Below are positions 42,300 through 51,115 of a DNA stretch of 64,000 nucleotides, piece by piece. The position numbers were made by a program, and so were the translations under genes. The DNA is from G963663775 sp963663775. Its GTDB lineage: Bacteria > Bacillota > Clostridia > Oscillospirales > Butyricicoccaceae. The DNA is taken from contig OY760624.1 of NCBI GenBank assembly GCA_963663775.1, positions 558,001 to 622,000 of the forward strand, given 5' to 3'. The first letter of the stretch is position 1. Each line of letters starts with the position of its first letter. The notes below the pieces were generated by a model that was not told where the DNA came from, made no database searches, and saw only the letters and a list, made by a program, of their open reading frames with translations.

Positions 42300-42965
42300 A
42301 TGTCATTGCAGAGCATTTTTCTGCGCATATTCCTTGCCATGCTTGTGGGGGCACTGATTGGCGGCGAACGAGAAAGCATCCATCGCCCTGCCGGTCTGCG
42401 CACCCATATGCTGGTGTCTATCGGTGCCGCCGTAATTATGATGCTTGGTCTTTTTTTATCCCCCACGCATCCCAACGCCGACCCTGCTCGACTGGGCGCA
42501 CAGGTCATTTCCGGCATTGGCTTTCTCGGTGCGGGCACTATTTTAAAAGAAGGCTTAACCATCAAAGGTCTGACAACAGCGGCAAGCCTGTGGTCCGTTG
42601 CCTGTATGGGGCTTGCGGTCGGTGCAGGATTTTATACGCTTGCACTGCTTGGCACCTTGGTCATTCTGCTAACGCTGACGGTGTTTGAGCGTGTGCAGGG
42701 ACATGTGTTCAAATCCCGCTATGTGCATTTTTTGCTCGAGCTTTCCTGCACTGAAACCGCCGATATTCTGACCACCTTAGATGCCTATGCAGCATCGCAC
42801 CATCTTTTGATTTGCGGCTATACCATTCAAAAACAAACCAGTCAGTATCTGCTCTCGTGTCACATCAAATCCCATACCCCCCGCCAAACGATTGACCAGC
42901 AGGAATTACTCGTGCAGCTGTCTGCTGCGCCCTCTGTGCGCCACCTCACCCTCACGCCGCTTTGA
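42300..42965 (+). CDS. MgtC/SapB family membrane protein
   Basis: A 221-residue protein with four to five N-terminal membrane segments carrying the family core GALIGGERE, RTHMLVSIGAA, AQVISGIGFLGAGTI and GLTTAASLW, then an ACT-like cytosolic C-terminal domain of about 80 residues. Related proteins affect Mg2+ homeostasis and ATP synthase. ATG 42300 follows CGGAGG; longer upstream frames cover the promoter. Confidence 0.92.
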   Translation: MSLQSIFLRIFLAMLVGALIGGERESIHRPAGLRTHMLVSIGAAVIMMLGLFLSPTHPNADPARLGAQVISGIGFLGAGTILKEGLTIKGLTTAASLWSVACMGLAVGAGFYTLALLGTLVILLTLTVFERVQGHVFKSRYVHFLLELSCTETADILTTLDAYAASHHLLICGYTIQKQTSQYLLSCHIKSHTPRQTIDQQELLVQLSAAPSVRHLTLTPL

Positions 42966-43004
42966 TAATGGTTTGATTTTTTTCTGCTTTTTGCGTCTTT
43001 CATA

Positions 43005-43033
43005 TTGAAACAATTACTTTAGCATGATATACT
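43005..43033 (+). promoter_or_regulatory. Promoter of purA
   Basis: TTGAAA (43005-43010) and TATACT (43028-43033), 17 bases apart. The 60-base leader shows no purine riboswitch. Confidence 0.8.
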
Positions 43034-43099
43034 AAGAAAGTATGTGACATTGGTCATGGAAAATGAGCAACATCTGCTTTTTGAAAGGAAGATTGTATC

Positions 43100-44371
43100 A
43101 TGCCGGGTAAGGTTATTTTGGGCGCTCAATGGGGCGATGAAGGCAAGGGTAAATTTATTGATATTTTTGCGGCGGAGGCAGACCTCGTTGTCCGCAGCCA
43201 AGGCGGCAATAATGCCGGACACACCGTTGTTGTTGACGGCACTACCTATAAACTGCAGCTGATTCCTTCCGGTATCCTTTACCCGAACTGCATCAATATC
43301 ATCGGGCCGGGCGTTGTTGTAGACCCACGGGCAATTTTGAAGGAAATGGACGGATTGACCGAAAAGCAGGTTTCGGTGTCTCATCTATTTATCGACGCAC
43401 GCTGCCATTGCATTCTGCCGTGGCATCTGGAACTGGACGCACTGTCCGAAAAAGCACGCGGCGGCGATGACATCGGCACCACCAAAAAGGGCATCGGTCC
43501 TACGTATATGGACAAATCCGAGCGCATTGGCGTGCGTATGCACGACTTTGTCGATGCGGAACGCTTTGAAACCGTCATGCGGGAAGCATGTGCACGCAAA
43601 AACAAGGTCATCACTGGTGTTTACGGCGGCGAACCCATCGACATTGAAGCGGTATTGACCGAATACAAGGTTTATGCTGACCGTCTGCGTGCCCACATCA
43701 AGGACACCACCATCATGACCTATGATGCCATCAAGGGCGGCAAAAACGTGCTCTTTGAAGGTGCGCAGGGCACACTTTTGGATTTGGACATGGGCACCTA
43801 TCCGTACGTCACCTCCTCCCACCCTGTTTCCGGCGGCTGCTGCATCGGCTCTGGCGTTGGTCCGACCGCCGTCAGCGAAGTCATGGGCATCTGCAAGAGC
43901 TATACCACCCGTGTCGGCAAGGGTCCTTTCCCAACCGAATTGTTTGATGAAACAGGCGACTATATCCGCAAGGCAGGCGGCGAATTCGGCACCGTCACTG
44001 GCAGACCACGCCGCACCGGTTGGTTTGATGCGGTCATTGCCCGCTATGCGGTGCGTGTCAACGGCATGACCGAGCTTGTCATTAACAAAATTGACCCGCT
44101 GTGCGGCTTGCCCAAGCTTAAGGTCTGCGTGGCTTATACCTTCAAGGGCGAAACCATCACGGAGTTCCCAGCAAACTTTGCAGATTTGGAACACTGCACG
44201 CCTGTTTATGAGGAATTTGACGGCTTTACAGAAGATATTTCTGATTGCCGCACCTTTGATGCACTGCCGCAAACCGTGCAGTCCTATATCAAGCAGCTGG
44301 AGCGTATCTGCGGCTGCCCTGTTCGCATGCTGGGCGTTGGTCCTGCGCGCACACAGGTTATCAAAATCTGA
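43100..44371 (+). CDS. purA: Adenylosuccinate synthetase
   Basis: GTP-dependent conversion of IMP and aspartate to adenylosuccinate. The 423-residue protein has the GDEGKGK P-loop at about residues 12-18, the QGGNNAGHT signature, GTTKKGIGPTY, FEGAQGTLLD, PTELFDE, TGRPRRTGWFD and the GVGPARTQ C-terminus. Single gene with its own promoter. Assignment secure. Confidence 0.98.
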   Translation: MPGKVILGAQWGDEGKGKFIDIFAAEADLVVRSQGGNNAGHTVVVDGTTYKLQLIPSGILYPNCINIIGPGVVVDPRAILKEMDGLTEKQVSVSHLFIDARCHCILPWHLELDALSEKARGGDDIGTTKKGIGPTYMDKSERIGVRMHDFVDAERFETVMREACARKNKVITGVYGGEPIDIEAVLTEYKVYADRLRAHIKDTTIMTYDAIKGGKNVLFEGAQGTLLDLDMGTYPYVTSSHPVSGGCCIGSGVGPTAVSEVMGICKSYTTRVGKGPFPTELFDETGDYIRKAGGEFGTVTGRPRRTGWFDAVIARYAVRVNGMTELVINKIDPLCGLPKLKVCVAYTFKGETITEFPANFADLEHCTPVYEEFDGFTEDISDCRTFDALPQTVQSYIKQLERICGCPVRMLGVGPARTQVIKI

Positions 44372-44388
44372 TTTTTCCAAAAAACCAA

Positions 44389-44433
44389 AGGGGCTTCTGT
44401 GCATCTCGCAGAAGCCTCTCTATTTGCATTTTT
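44389..44433 (+). terminator. Terminator after purA
   Basis: AGGGGCTTCTG (44389-44399) pairs with CAGAAGCCTCT (44409-44419), followed by a broken T tract. Confidence 0.65.
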
Positions 44434-44451
44434 CTGCCGAAAGGAGTTGCT

Positions 44452-45315
44452 ATGCGTTCCAAAACACAAGCCATTTTCCTCATCATTTTATCTGCTTTTT
44501 GCTTTGCGCTGATGAATCTGTTGGTGCATTTGGCAGGTGACCTTCCAACCATTCAAAAAAGTTTTTTTCGCAATTTCATCGCATTTCTGCTTGCGTTTTG
44601 GGTCACATGGCACACATCAGAAAAACTGCAGTTTCAAAGACGAAATCTCCCGTTTTTCATTCTGCGTTCCAGTTTTGGCACCATTGGAATTCTGTGTAAT
44701 TTTTATGCGGTCGACCATCTGGTCTTGTCAGATGCTTCTTTGCTCAATAAACTTTCCCCTTTTTTCGCCATTTTTCTCTCGTTCTTGATTTTGCATGAAA
44801 AAATCCGTCCATTCCAACTGTTTGCCGTTCTGATTGCCTTCATCGGTGCGTTATTGGTCATCAAACCCGGCTTTTCCATGCAGTTTTTTCCGGCACTGAT
44901 TGGTGCTTTCGGCGGCTTCTGTGCCGGCATGGCATATACGTTGGTGCGCAAACTCAGCCAACGAGGGGAGCGTGGCCCTTTCATCGTGTTTTTCTTCTCT
45001 GGATTCTCTTGTTTGGTCGCACTGCCCTTTTTGCTGCTTGATTTTCACCCCATGACACTGCCGCAATTGCTGCTGTTGGTGCTTGCAGGGCTTGCCGCTG
45101 CCGGCGGACAATTTTCCATCACAGCCGCCTATTCTCTGGCACCTGCAGGCTCAGTTTCAGTCTATGATTATACCCAAGTACCATTTTCCGCTTTGCTTGG
45201 CTTTGTATTTTTTCAGCAAATTCCGGATTTTTGGAGCATTTTAGGATATGTTATCATCTGCACCGTTGCAGTCGTCATGTTTCACTATCAAAGGCATTTT
45301 CTCAAGCAGCAATGA
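44452..45315 (+). CDS. EamA/DMT-superfamily transporter
   Basis: A 287-residue protein with ten predicted membrane segments in two EamA repeats; the first repeat has the SDASLLNKLSPFFAIFLSFLILHE motif and the second ends with VSVYDYTQVPFSALLGFVFFQ. Typical of metabolite or amino acid exporters; substrate unknown. ATG 44452 follows AAAGGAG. It may share the purA transcript by read-through; no promoter is clear in the 80-base gap. Confidence 0.9.
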   Translation: MRSKTQAIFLIILSAFCFALMNLLVHLAGDLPTIQKSFFRNFIAFLLAFWVTWHTSEKLQFQRRNLPFFILRSSFGTIGILCNFYAVDHLVLSDASLLNKLSPFFAIFLSFLILHEKIRPFQLFAVLIAFIGALLVIKPGFSMQFFPALIGAFGGFCAGMAYTLVRKLSQRGERGPFIVFFFSGFSCLVALPFLLLDFHPMTLPQLLLLVLAGLAAAGGQFSITAAYSLAPAGSVSVYDYTQVPFSALLGFVFFQQIPDFWSILGYVIICTVAVVMFHYQRHFLKQQ

Positions 45316-45317
45316 GA

Positions 45318-45360
45318 ACAGACAAAAGCCATGTGCAGTGCACATGGCTTTTGTCTGTTT
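45318..45360. terminator. Terminator after the EamA gene
   Basis: A perfect inverted repeat, AACAGACAAAAGCCATGTGCA against its complement with almost no loop, ending in TTT. Confidence 0.85.
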
Positions 45361-45397
45361 AAGAGTAGTATGTAAGTGATGATATGGTCATAAAAAT

Positions 45398-45431
45398 AAA
45401 AGACGCTGCACCAAATGGTGGAGCGTCTTTG
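45398..45431 (-). terminator. Terminator of the M42-adenine deaminase operon
   Basis: AAAGACGCT-CACC pairs with GGTG-AGCGTCTTT around AAAT; on the minus strand TTTTATTTTTA follows. Confidence 0.8.
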
Positions 45432-45534
45432 CTATATACATAGTATACTGCATTTTCTGCCGTTTGTCACTGGTATACTTGCATAATTTTTCGATTCATA
45501 TCTGTGCTTTTTGTCGCAAAGACATGTATTACAT

Positions 45535-47241
45535 CTATTTTATCAACGCAAACCGTGCAACATCAAACAAACCTCTCGGTGTAATGCGCAACGCCGGAAT
45601 AACGGGCAGCGCCAAAAAGGACAAGGTAATAAACGGGTCAATGCCCTCTGGTACGCCCATTTTATGCGCCAGTTGCAGCATTTCCTGCAATTTTTGTTCG
45701 GTTTCACAATATGGCGCATCTGTCATAAGCCCCATAATGGGCAGTGGCAAAGTTGCCTGCACCCTTCCATCTGCCACAATGGTGTATCCGCCGCCCACAC
45801 GCTGAAGTTCCTGCACCGCTGAATGCATCGCATCGTCTTGGTCGCCCACAACCAGCAGATTGTGTGAATCGTGCGATACACTCGAGCCAATCGCACCGCC
45901 ATGCAGTGAGAATCCCTTGAGAATCGCCAACCCCATCGCACCCGTTGCATGATGCCGCTCGATGACCGCCAACTTATTCAGCCCCGCTTGGGCAACGAAC
46001 ATGCCATTTTCCTGCGGCAATGGCATTTGCAGATGCTCTGTCACGATTTGTCCGCCGAGCACCCCAATAACGGGATACACTTTTTCCTGCTCAACTGGAT
46101 ATGCAAACGCATCTCTTTGCAGCGGTGCAAGGTGTATCGTTTGCCGCAAATCCTCGTCGACGGTCACGCCGTCCTGCGGCACTTGCCAATCCATGACCGA
46201 TTGTCCTTTGTGCCACACTCCCGTGACTTCCACCTGCTCCAAATCCTGCAATATCACGAAATCCGCTTGATACCCCGGTGCAATTGCGCCTAAATGCGTG
46301 AGTCCATAGCATCGTGCCGCCTGAATCGTTGCCATTTGATAGGCACGTATCGGCTCCAACCCCAATGCAATGGCACGCCGAATGCAATGGTCAATATGCC
46401 CCGTGCGGCGAATATCTTCGATGTGCAAATCATCGGTACAGAACGAAAACCCATCGGTTTCCGCCTGATTTTCAAGCATACCGCACACAATATCGTCCAA
46501 ATTCTTTGCCGCACTGCCCTCTCGGATGTGAATGTGCATTCCCAGCCGCCGCTTGCGCAGTGCCTCCGCAAACGTGGTGCATTCATGGTCGGTCGAAATG
46601 CCCGCCTGCACATAGGCAGACAGTTCCCCATCTGACAAGTTCGGCGCATGCCCATCACAGGGGCGCCCACGAAACTGCGCCAGCTTATCCGCCATTTCAG
46701 GTGCACCGTGCACCACGCTGACATAGTCCATGACCTCTCCCAGCCCTAAGATACGCGGCACATCCTTATATTTTTGCATTTCTGCCGCATCAAATACACA
46801 GCCTGCCATCTCGGTAGGGGTCGCAGGGACACAGGACGGCAGCATCACATAAACATTGGCGGGCACTTGCTCGGTCTGCTCCAATATAAAGCGGATACCC
46901 TCCCAACCCTTGACATTTGCCGCTTCGTGCGGGTCTGCAATATAGGTGGTGGTTCCGTGTGCGACACAGTGCTTGATGAGTTGGGGCGGCGTGGTCATCG
47001 TGGACTCCAGATGCAAATGCGCATCAATGAAACCCGGGGAAACATATTGCCCCTGCAAATCCACCTCGGTCTGCCCTTGATAGACCCCCACGCCAATGAT
47101 GATGCCATCTTGCACCGCAATGTCACCTTCTATGATTTCTCTGGTGAATACATTGATGATTTTAGCATTTTTGAGCACCAATTCCGCCGCAATCTCTCCA
47201 CGTGCCGCCTGCAATCGTGCTGTTTCCTTCTGTCGTTCCAC
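45535..47241 (-). CDS. ade: Adenine deaminase
   Basis: Converts adenine to hypoxanthine in purine salvage. The 568-residue amidohydrolase has GFIDAHLHLESTM with metal-binding His residues, PHEAANV, the HIREGSAAKN motif, CTDDLH, and the C-terminal Ade domain (LPLPIMGLMTD, FLALPVIPALRIT). GTG 47241 is the start, seven bases after GGAGGG; the open frame further upstream runs into the M42 gene. It is the last gene of a four-gene run. Confidence 0.95.
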   Translation of the reverse strand: MERQKETARLQAARGEIAAELVLKNAKIINVFTREIIEGDIAVQDGIIIGVGVYQGQTEVDLQGQYVSPGFIDAHLHLESTMTTPPQLIKHCVAHGTTTYIADPHEAANVKGWEGIRFILEQTEQVPANVYVMLPSCVPATPTEMAGCVFDAAEMQKYKDVPRILGLGEVMDYVSVVHGAPEMADKLAQFRGRPCDGHAPNLSDGELSAYVQAGISTDHECTTFAEALRKRRLGMHIHIREGSAAKNLDDIVCGMLENQAETDGFSFCTDDLHIEDIRRTGHIDHCIRRAIALGLEPIRAYQMATIQAARCYGLTHLGAIAPGYQADFVILQDLEQVEVTGVWHKGQSVMDWQVPQDGVTVDEDLRQTIHLAPLQRDAFAYPVEQEKVYPVIGVLGGQIVTEHLQMPLPQENGMFVAQAGLNKLAVIERHHATGAMGLAILKGFSLHGGAIGSSVSHDSHNLLVVGDQDDAMHSAVQELQRVGGGYTIVADGRVQATLPLPIMGLMTDAPYCETEQKLQEMLQLAHKMGVPEGIDPFITLSFLALPVIPALRITPRGLFDVARFALIK

Positions 47242-47264
47242 TTGACTGCCCTCCTGTCTGGCTA

Positions 47265-48260
47265 TCACAGTACCGCACAAATGGTATGTGCCAGCAGTGC
47301 CGCTGCACGCTCTACATCTTGTATCGAGCACATCTCACTGGGAGAATGGATATAGCGGGTGGGAATGCTGACCGCACCGGATGGCACACCGCCGCGACTC
47401 TTCTGTACTGCCGCCGTATCTGTGCCGCCCACCTGTAAAATCTCCTGCTGAATGGGCATGGAGAGTTCCGCCGCCGCTTTCTCCAACGCTTCACGCACTA
47501 TAGGTGCACACAGCACTGCACTGTCCATCACCTTCACTGTCGGACCTTTGCCCATTTTGACAGCAATGGGGTATTGCCGCTCGGGCAAATCGCCGGTATC
47601 GGTCACGTCAATAGTAATGCCGTAATCGGGTGCAATGGCGAATGCCGCAGGGCCTGCACCACGCAGCCCCACTTCCTCCTGCACCGTAAACACAAAATAC
47701 AAATCGTTGTCGGTTTGCGTGAGCTGCTGCATTGCTAAAATCTGCGCCACGCAGCCAATGCGGTTGTCCATATACGGTCCGCAGATGGCATCTCCCTGCA
47801 CAAAAGCAGGGGCTTCAAACACAGCAAAGTCGCCAATGCGCACCCGCTTTTCGGTGTCTTCCTTACAGGTTGTGCCTACATCAATGAACAAATGCTCCAT
47901 CAGCAGGTCACGGAACGGTGTTTTTTCCTCATAGGAAATCACGCCACGTGTGCCGTTGGCAAAACGCACTTGAATATTGATTAAATCGCCCCGAAACAAG
48001 CCGCCAACCGATGCGAAGCGAATATAGCCATCCTTATCGATGAAGGTTGCCACCACACCGATGGCATCCATATGCGCCGCCAGCATGATTTTCTTGCCGC
48101 TGCCTTTTTTGCGGCAAATCAAGTTGCCCATGGTATCGGTCGTGATTTCATCCACATAGGGGCGTGCCAGCGCTTCCAACACGCCTGCAACCTCGGTTTC
48201 CCGACCTGAAGGACCAAATGCGCCCCCAATTTGCTGATATAACTCAAAAACGTTAGACAT
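47265..48260 (-). CDS. M42 family metallopeptidase (third in tandem)
   Basis: A 331-residue M42 (tetrahedral aminopeptidase-type) enzyme. Metal ligands are visible: AAHMDAIG (His, Asp), GPYMDNRIG (bridging Asp), VQEEVGLRG (catalytic Glu and ligand Glu), IDVTDTGD (Asp) and RYIHSPSE (His). It overlaps the preceding M42 gene by eight bases, so is translationally coupled. Likely a cytosolic aminopeptidase finishing peptide breakdown; M42 members are also annotated as endoglucanases, which is not supported here. Confidence 0.9.
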   Translation of the reverse strand: MSNVFELYQQIGGAFGPSGRETEVAGVLEALARPYVDEITTDTMGNLICRKKGSGKKIMLAAHMDAIGVVATFIDKDGYIRFASVGGLFRGDLINIQVRFANGTRGVISYEEKTPFRDLLMEHLFIDVGTTCKEDTEKRVRIGDFAVFEAPAFVQGDAICGPYMDNRIGCVAQILAMQQLTQTDNDLYFVFTVQEEVGLRGAGPAAFAIAPDYGITIDVTDTGDLPERQYPIAVKMGKGPTVKVMDSAVLCAPIVREALEKAAAELSMPIQQEILQVGGTDTAAVQKSRGGVPSGAVSIPTRYIHSPSEMCSIQDVERAAALLAHTICAVL

Positions 48261-49278
48261 CGTATCGTTCTCCTATCTCCTTGAGGAATATGCGGCTCAA
48301 AGTCAGCACCGCTTCCATATCGGCAACCGCCGCCACGCTGACGGGGGAATGAATATACCGCACCGGTGCGGCAATACCGCACACCTGCACCCCTGCACGA
48401 CTTTTATGAATGGTTGCCGCATCGGTGCCACCTGCAACCATGTGCTTGGTCTGCCACGGGATTTGATGCTGTTCTGCGGCATCCCGCAGCAAATCAAACA
48501 GCCCCTGGTGATAAATCGTGCCACGGTCCATGAATGGAATCACCACACCGCCACGCAGCTGACACACCTGCTTGTGCTCTGGCACATCCGCCAAATCCGC
48601 CGCCGTCGTGCCTTCCACCACCAGACAAATGTCCGGCTTGATGCGATAACTCACGAGCATCGCACCCCGTGTGCCGACTTCCTCCTGCACCGTGAAGCAA
48701 AACCACGTGTCGACCGCTGGCTGTTCTTTCAGCAAGGTCAGCAACACCGCACAACCCAAACGGTCATCAATCGCTTTCGCTTTCAGCAAGCCATCGCCAA
48801 ACAACACCGCTTCGGCATCAAACACGCCATATGCACCCAGCGCCACCTTGTCTTCCGCCGCTTCCTTGCTCATCGCCCCAATGTCGATATACAAATCATC
48901 CAGCCGCGGCATGGTTTTGCGCTCAGCCGCACGGGTCAAGTGCACCGCCTTGATGCCAATGACGCCCTGCACTGCCCCAAAGCGCACCCGTCTGCCAATC
49001 ATGACACGTGGGTCAACGCCGCCGACAAAGCCAAACTGCAGCATCCCATCTTCCGTGATACGTTTGACAATCACGCCGACTTCGTCCATATGCGCCGCCA
49101 GCATGACGGTTTTTCCAATCTGCTTTGTGCCTTTGCGGAAAATCATCAGATTGCCCATGGGGTCTGTTTGGATGTCGTCCGCAAAGGGCTTTGCCTGCTC
49201 TAAAATATAGTCACGCACGGCGTCTTCTTCGCCAGACGGACCAGAAAGTGCGCATAACGTTTGTATCAGTTCCAGCAT
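48253..49278 (-). CDS. M42 family metallopeptidase (second in tandem)
   Basis: A 341-residue M42 enzyme with AAHMDEVG, the KAIDDRLG bridging Asp, VQEEVGTRG, and RYIHSPVS ligands. The fourth ligand region reads VVEGTTAAD, so Glu stands where its neighbour has Asp (IDVTDTG); the family shows both, and the change may alter metal preference. Start ATG 49278 shares one base with the stop of the upstream gene (TAATG). Sequence divergence from the two neighbours suggests different specificities rather than a fresh duplication. Confidence 0.9.
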   Translation of the reverse strand: MLELIQTLCALSGPSGEEDAVRDYILEQAKPFADDIQTDPMGNLMIFRKGTKQIGKTVMLAAHMDEVGVIVKRITEDGMLQFGFVGGVDPRVMIGRRVRFGAVQGVIGIKAVHLTRAAERKTMPRLDDLYIDIGAMSKEAAEDKVALGAYGVFDAEAVLFGDGLLKAKAIDDRLGCAVLLTLLKEQPAVDTWFCFTVQEEVGTRGAMLVSYRIKPDICLVVEGTTAADLADVPEHKQVCQLRGGVVIPFMDRGTIYHQGLFDLLRDAAEQHQIPWQTKHMVAGGTDAATIHKSRAGVQVCGIAAPVRYIHSPVSVAAVADMEAVLTLSRIFLKEIGERYDV

Positions 49279-50309
49279 TATAGACGCACCTCCCCATTAA
49301 AATTCCGAATAAAATGATATAAAATATCCGAAACAGCTTCCAAATCCGACAGCTTTATCGATTCAATCGGCGTGTGCATATAGCGCAGCGGAATCGACAG
49401 CAGCCCCATCGCCGTGCCGCATGCCGCCACCTGCATCGTCCATGCGTTCGTGCCGGTATGCCCTTCCATCACCTCTTGCTGGTAGGCAATGCCCTCCGCT
49501 TTTGCGGTTTTGATGAGGGCACGGGTCAACTTTGTGTGTAGATTTGGCCCCATGCCAATCATTGCACCCCCACCATAGGTAAAGGTTTTGTCCGAGGGCG
49601 CATCAGGTGTTTTGGCGTGTCCCACATCGACCGCAACGGCGTATTCCGGACGCAGACGCCATGTGCCAATGCCTGCACCAAGCCCTGTGGTTTCCTCCTG
49701 CACACTGATGAGCACTGCCACATCAACCTCTAAGGTTTCGTTTTGCAGCTTTTCCAGCGTGCGCAAAATGGCGACAATGCCCGCACGGTCATCCAAGCAT
49801 TTTCCGGTGATGCTGTCTTTGGACAATTGACACATTTTCTCTGCAAAAACAATGGGCGTGCCGATTGTAATGTTCGATTTTGCATCGGTAAGCCCTGTAT
49901 CAATCACCATTTTGTGCATGGGAACGGCTTTATCCTGCTCCTCCGCTTTCAATAAATGCGGCGGCATACAGGAAATGATGCCATACAGCGGCTTTTCTGC
50001 CAAAATCGTGACTTCGCAGCCCAGCAGCATGCGTGGGTCAACCCCGCCGGACTCCGCAAACCGCAAAAATCCATTCTCCAGCACCTCGGTTACCACAAAT
50101 CCAATCTGGTCCAAATGTGCATCCAGTAAAATCGTTTTCGCCTGCTCTTTGCCGCATCGTTTGATGGCTGTGATGTTTCCAAATACATCCACTTCCACTT
50201 GATCACAAAGCGGCTGCAGCACCTGCGCAACCACTGCGGCGCCCTGCTGTTCAAAACCGCTGACCGCTGCCGTTTCGCAAAGCTTTATCAGCATTTCTGC
50301 AATTTCCAA
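49278..50309 (-). CDS. M42 family metallopeptidase (first in tandem)
   Basis: A 343-residue M42 enzyme with LDAHLDQIG, GKCLDDRAG, VQEETTGLG (catalytic Glu and ligand Glu, with Thr in place of the usual Val-Gly step), VDVGHAKTPD and RYMHTPIES. Start is TTG 50309 with AGGAGG eight bases upstream. It is the first gene of the operon, with a TATAAT promoter about 35 bases upstream. The most divergent of the three copies. Confidence 0.9.
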   Translation of the reverse strand: MEIAEMLIKLCETAAVSGFEQQGAAVVAQVLQPLCDQVEVDVFGNITAIKRCGKEQAKTILLDAHLDQIGFVVTEVLENGFLRFAESGGVDPRMLLGCEVTILAEKPLYGIISCMPPHLLKAEEQDKAVPMHKMVIDTGLTDAKSNITIGTPIVFAEKMCQLSKDSITGKCLDDRAGIVAILRTLEKLQNETLEVDVAVLISVQEETTGLGAGIGTWRLRPEYAVAVDVGHAKTPDAPSDKTFTYGGGAMIGMGPNLHTKLTRALIKTAKAEGIAYQQEVMEGHTGTNAWTMQVAACGTAMGLLSIPLRYMHTPIESIKLSDLEAVSDILYHFIRNFNGEVRL

Positions 50310-50343
50310 GAATGGCTCCTCCTTGCTTTTTCTTCATGCTCCT

Positions 50344-50372
50344 ATTATAGCATAGCATCCCACCGTTTTCAG
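50344..50372 (-). promoter_or_regulatory. Promoter of the M42-adenine deaminase operon
   Basis: Minus-strand CTGAAA (50367-50372) and TATAAT (50344-50349), 17 bases apart. Confidence 0.7.
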
Positions 50373-50438
50373 CCTTTCTATCCCGAATTTTCAAGATTTC
50401 CTTGTGCATTTCTGCAAATATCTCGAAAAGCCAGCTGC

Positions 50439-50481
50439 AAAAAAACAAAGCACAGCAGTCCTATCACTTGCTGTGCTTTGT
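50439..50481 (-). terminator. Terminator of the SLH/lipoprotein operon
   Basis: CAAAGCACAGCA pairs with TGCTGTGCTTTG; on the minus strand a TTTTTTT run follows. Downstream of the DUF5666-like lipoprotein. Confidence 0.88.
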
Positions 50482-50523
50482 AAAAGAAAAGAAAAAGTGC
50501 GTACTGTATCAAACGGTGCAACC

Positions 50524-51099
50524 TTATGATGCTGCGGTATCCGCGGTCGGCTGTGCACCATTTGGACCTTGTTGGGCATCAGTTTTGATGACAATGTTTT
50601 GGATGCTGACACCATCCTCTGCATAGGTGATTTCTACGATGTCACCAACTGCCAAATCCGATGCACTTGCCGTCGTCTGTGTATCATCTGCTTCGGTCAT
50701 AATGGTGCAGTCTGCCGTCATGCTTGCCGTCACGGCTTCGGAATTGTGCATGCCCTTGCCGCCGCCCTGCGGTGCATCTCCATCGTTTGGTGGTGTGCCT
50801 GTATCGCTCGGTGCCGTGCCATCCGTCGGCGTTGCATCAGCGGGGGCATCTCCGGTTGGCTTTTCCCCCTGTTGGTTTCCGCCGCCTTGCCCACGCATGC
50901 CACCGCCCATGCTTTCAAACGTGATGCTGTCGCCTTCCATCGCCGTGATGCGTGCCATCACAGTGTCTTGGGTGCTCTCGCCGGCGGTCGCCGTGGTTTC
51001 CGGCGCGGTGGTGGATGTGCTGTCAGTCTGTGCCGCCTGCTGTCCGCAGCCTGCCAAAAGCGTGCAAAGCAAAATTGCTGCAAAGGTTGTTTTTTTCAT
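50524..51099 (-). CDS. DUF5666-like lipoprotein with Gly/Pro/Asp-rich insert
   Basis: A 191-residue predicted lipoprotein, lipobox LAGC with Cys18. After a Thr-rich linker, a small beta domain (VMARITAMEGDSITFESM ... AVTASMTADCTIMT ... SASDLAVGDIVEITYAEDGVSIQNIVI) resembles DUF5666, but it is split by an insert of about 55 residues rich in Gly, Gln, Pro and Asp. It lies 16 bases after the SLH/beta-helix gene and shares its terminator, so the two are co-transcribed and both are exported. Function unknown. Confidence 0.72.
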   Translation of the reverse strand: MKKTTFAAILLCTLLAGCGQQAAQTDSTSTTAPETTATAGESTQDTVMARITAMEGDSITFESMGGGMRGQGGGNQQGEKPTGDAPADATPTDGTAPSDTGTPPNDGDAPQGGGKGMHNSEAVTASMTADCTIMTEADDTQTTASASDLAVGDIVEITYAEDGVSIQNIVIKTDAQQGPNGAQPTADTAAS

Positions 51100-51115
51100 A
51101 TGATTCTCCTTAATA

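Noticed and set aside
42966..43099. Purine riboswitch before purA
   Set aside because: The transcript leader is too short and lacks the conserved purine-aptamer loops; the same holds upstream of ade.
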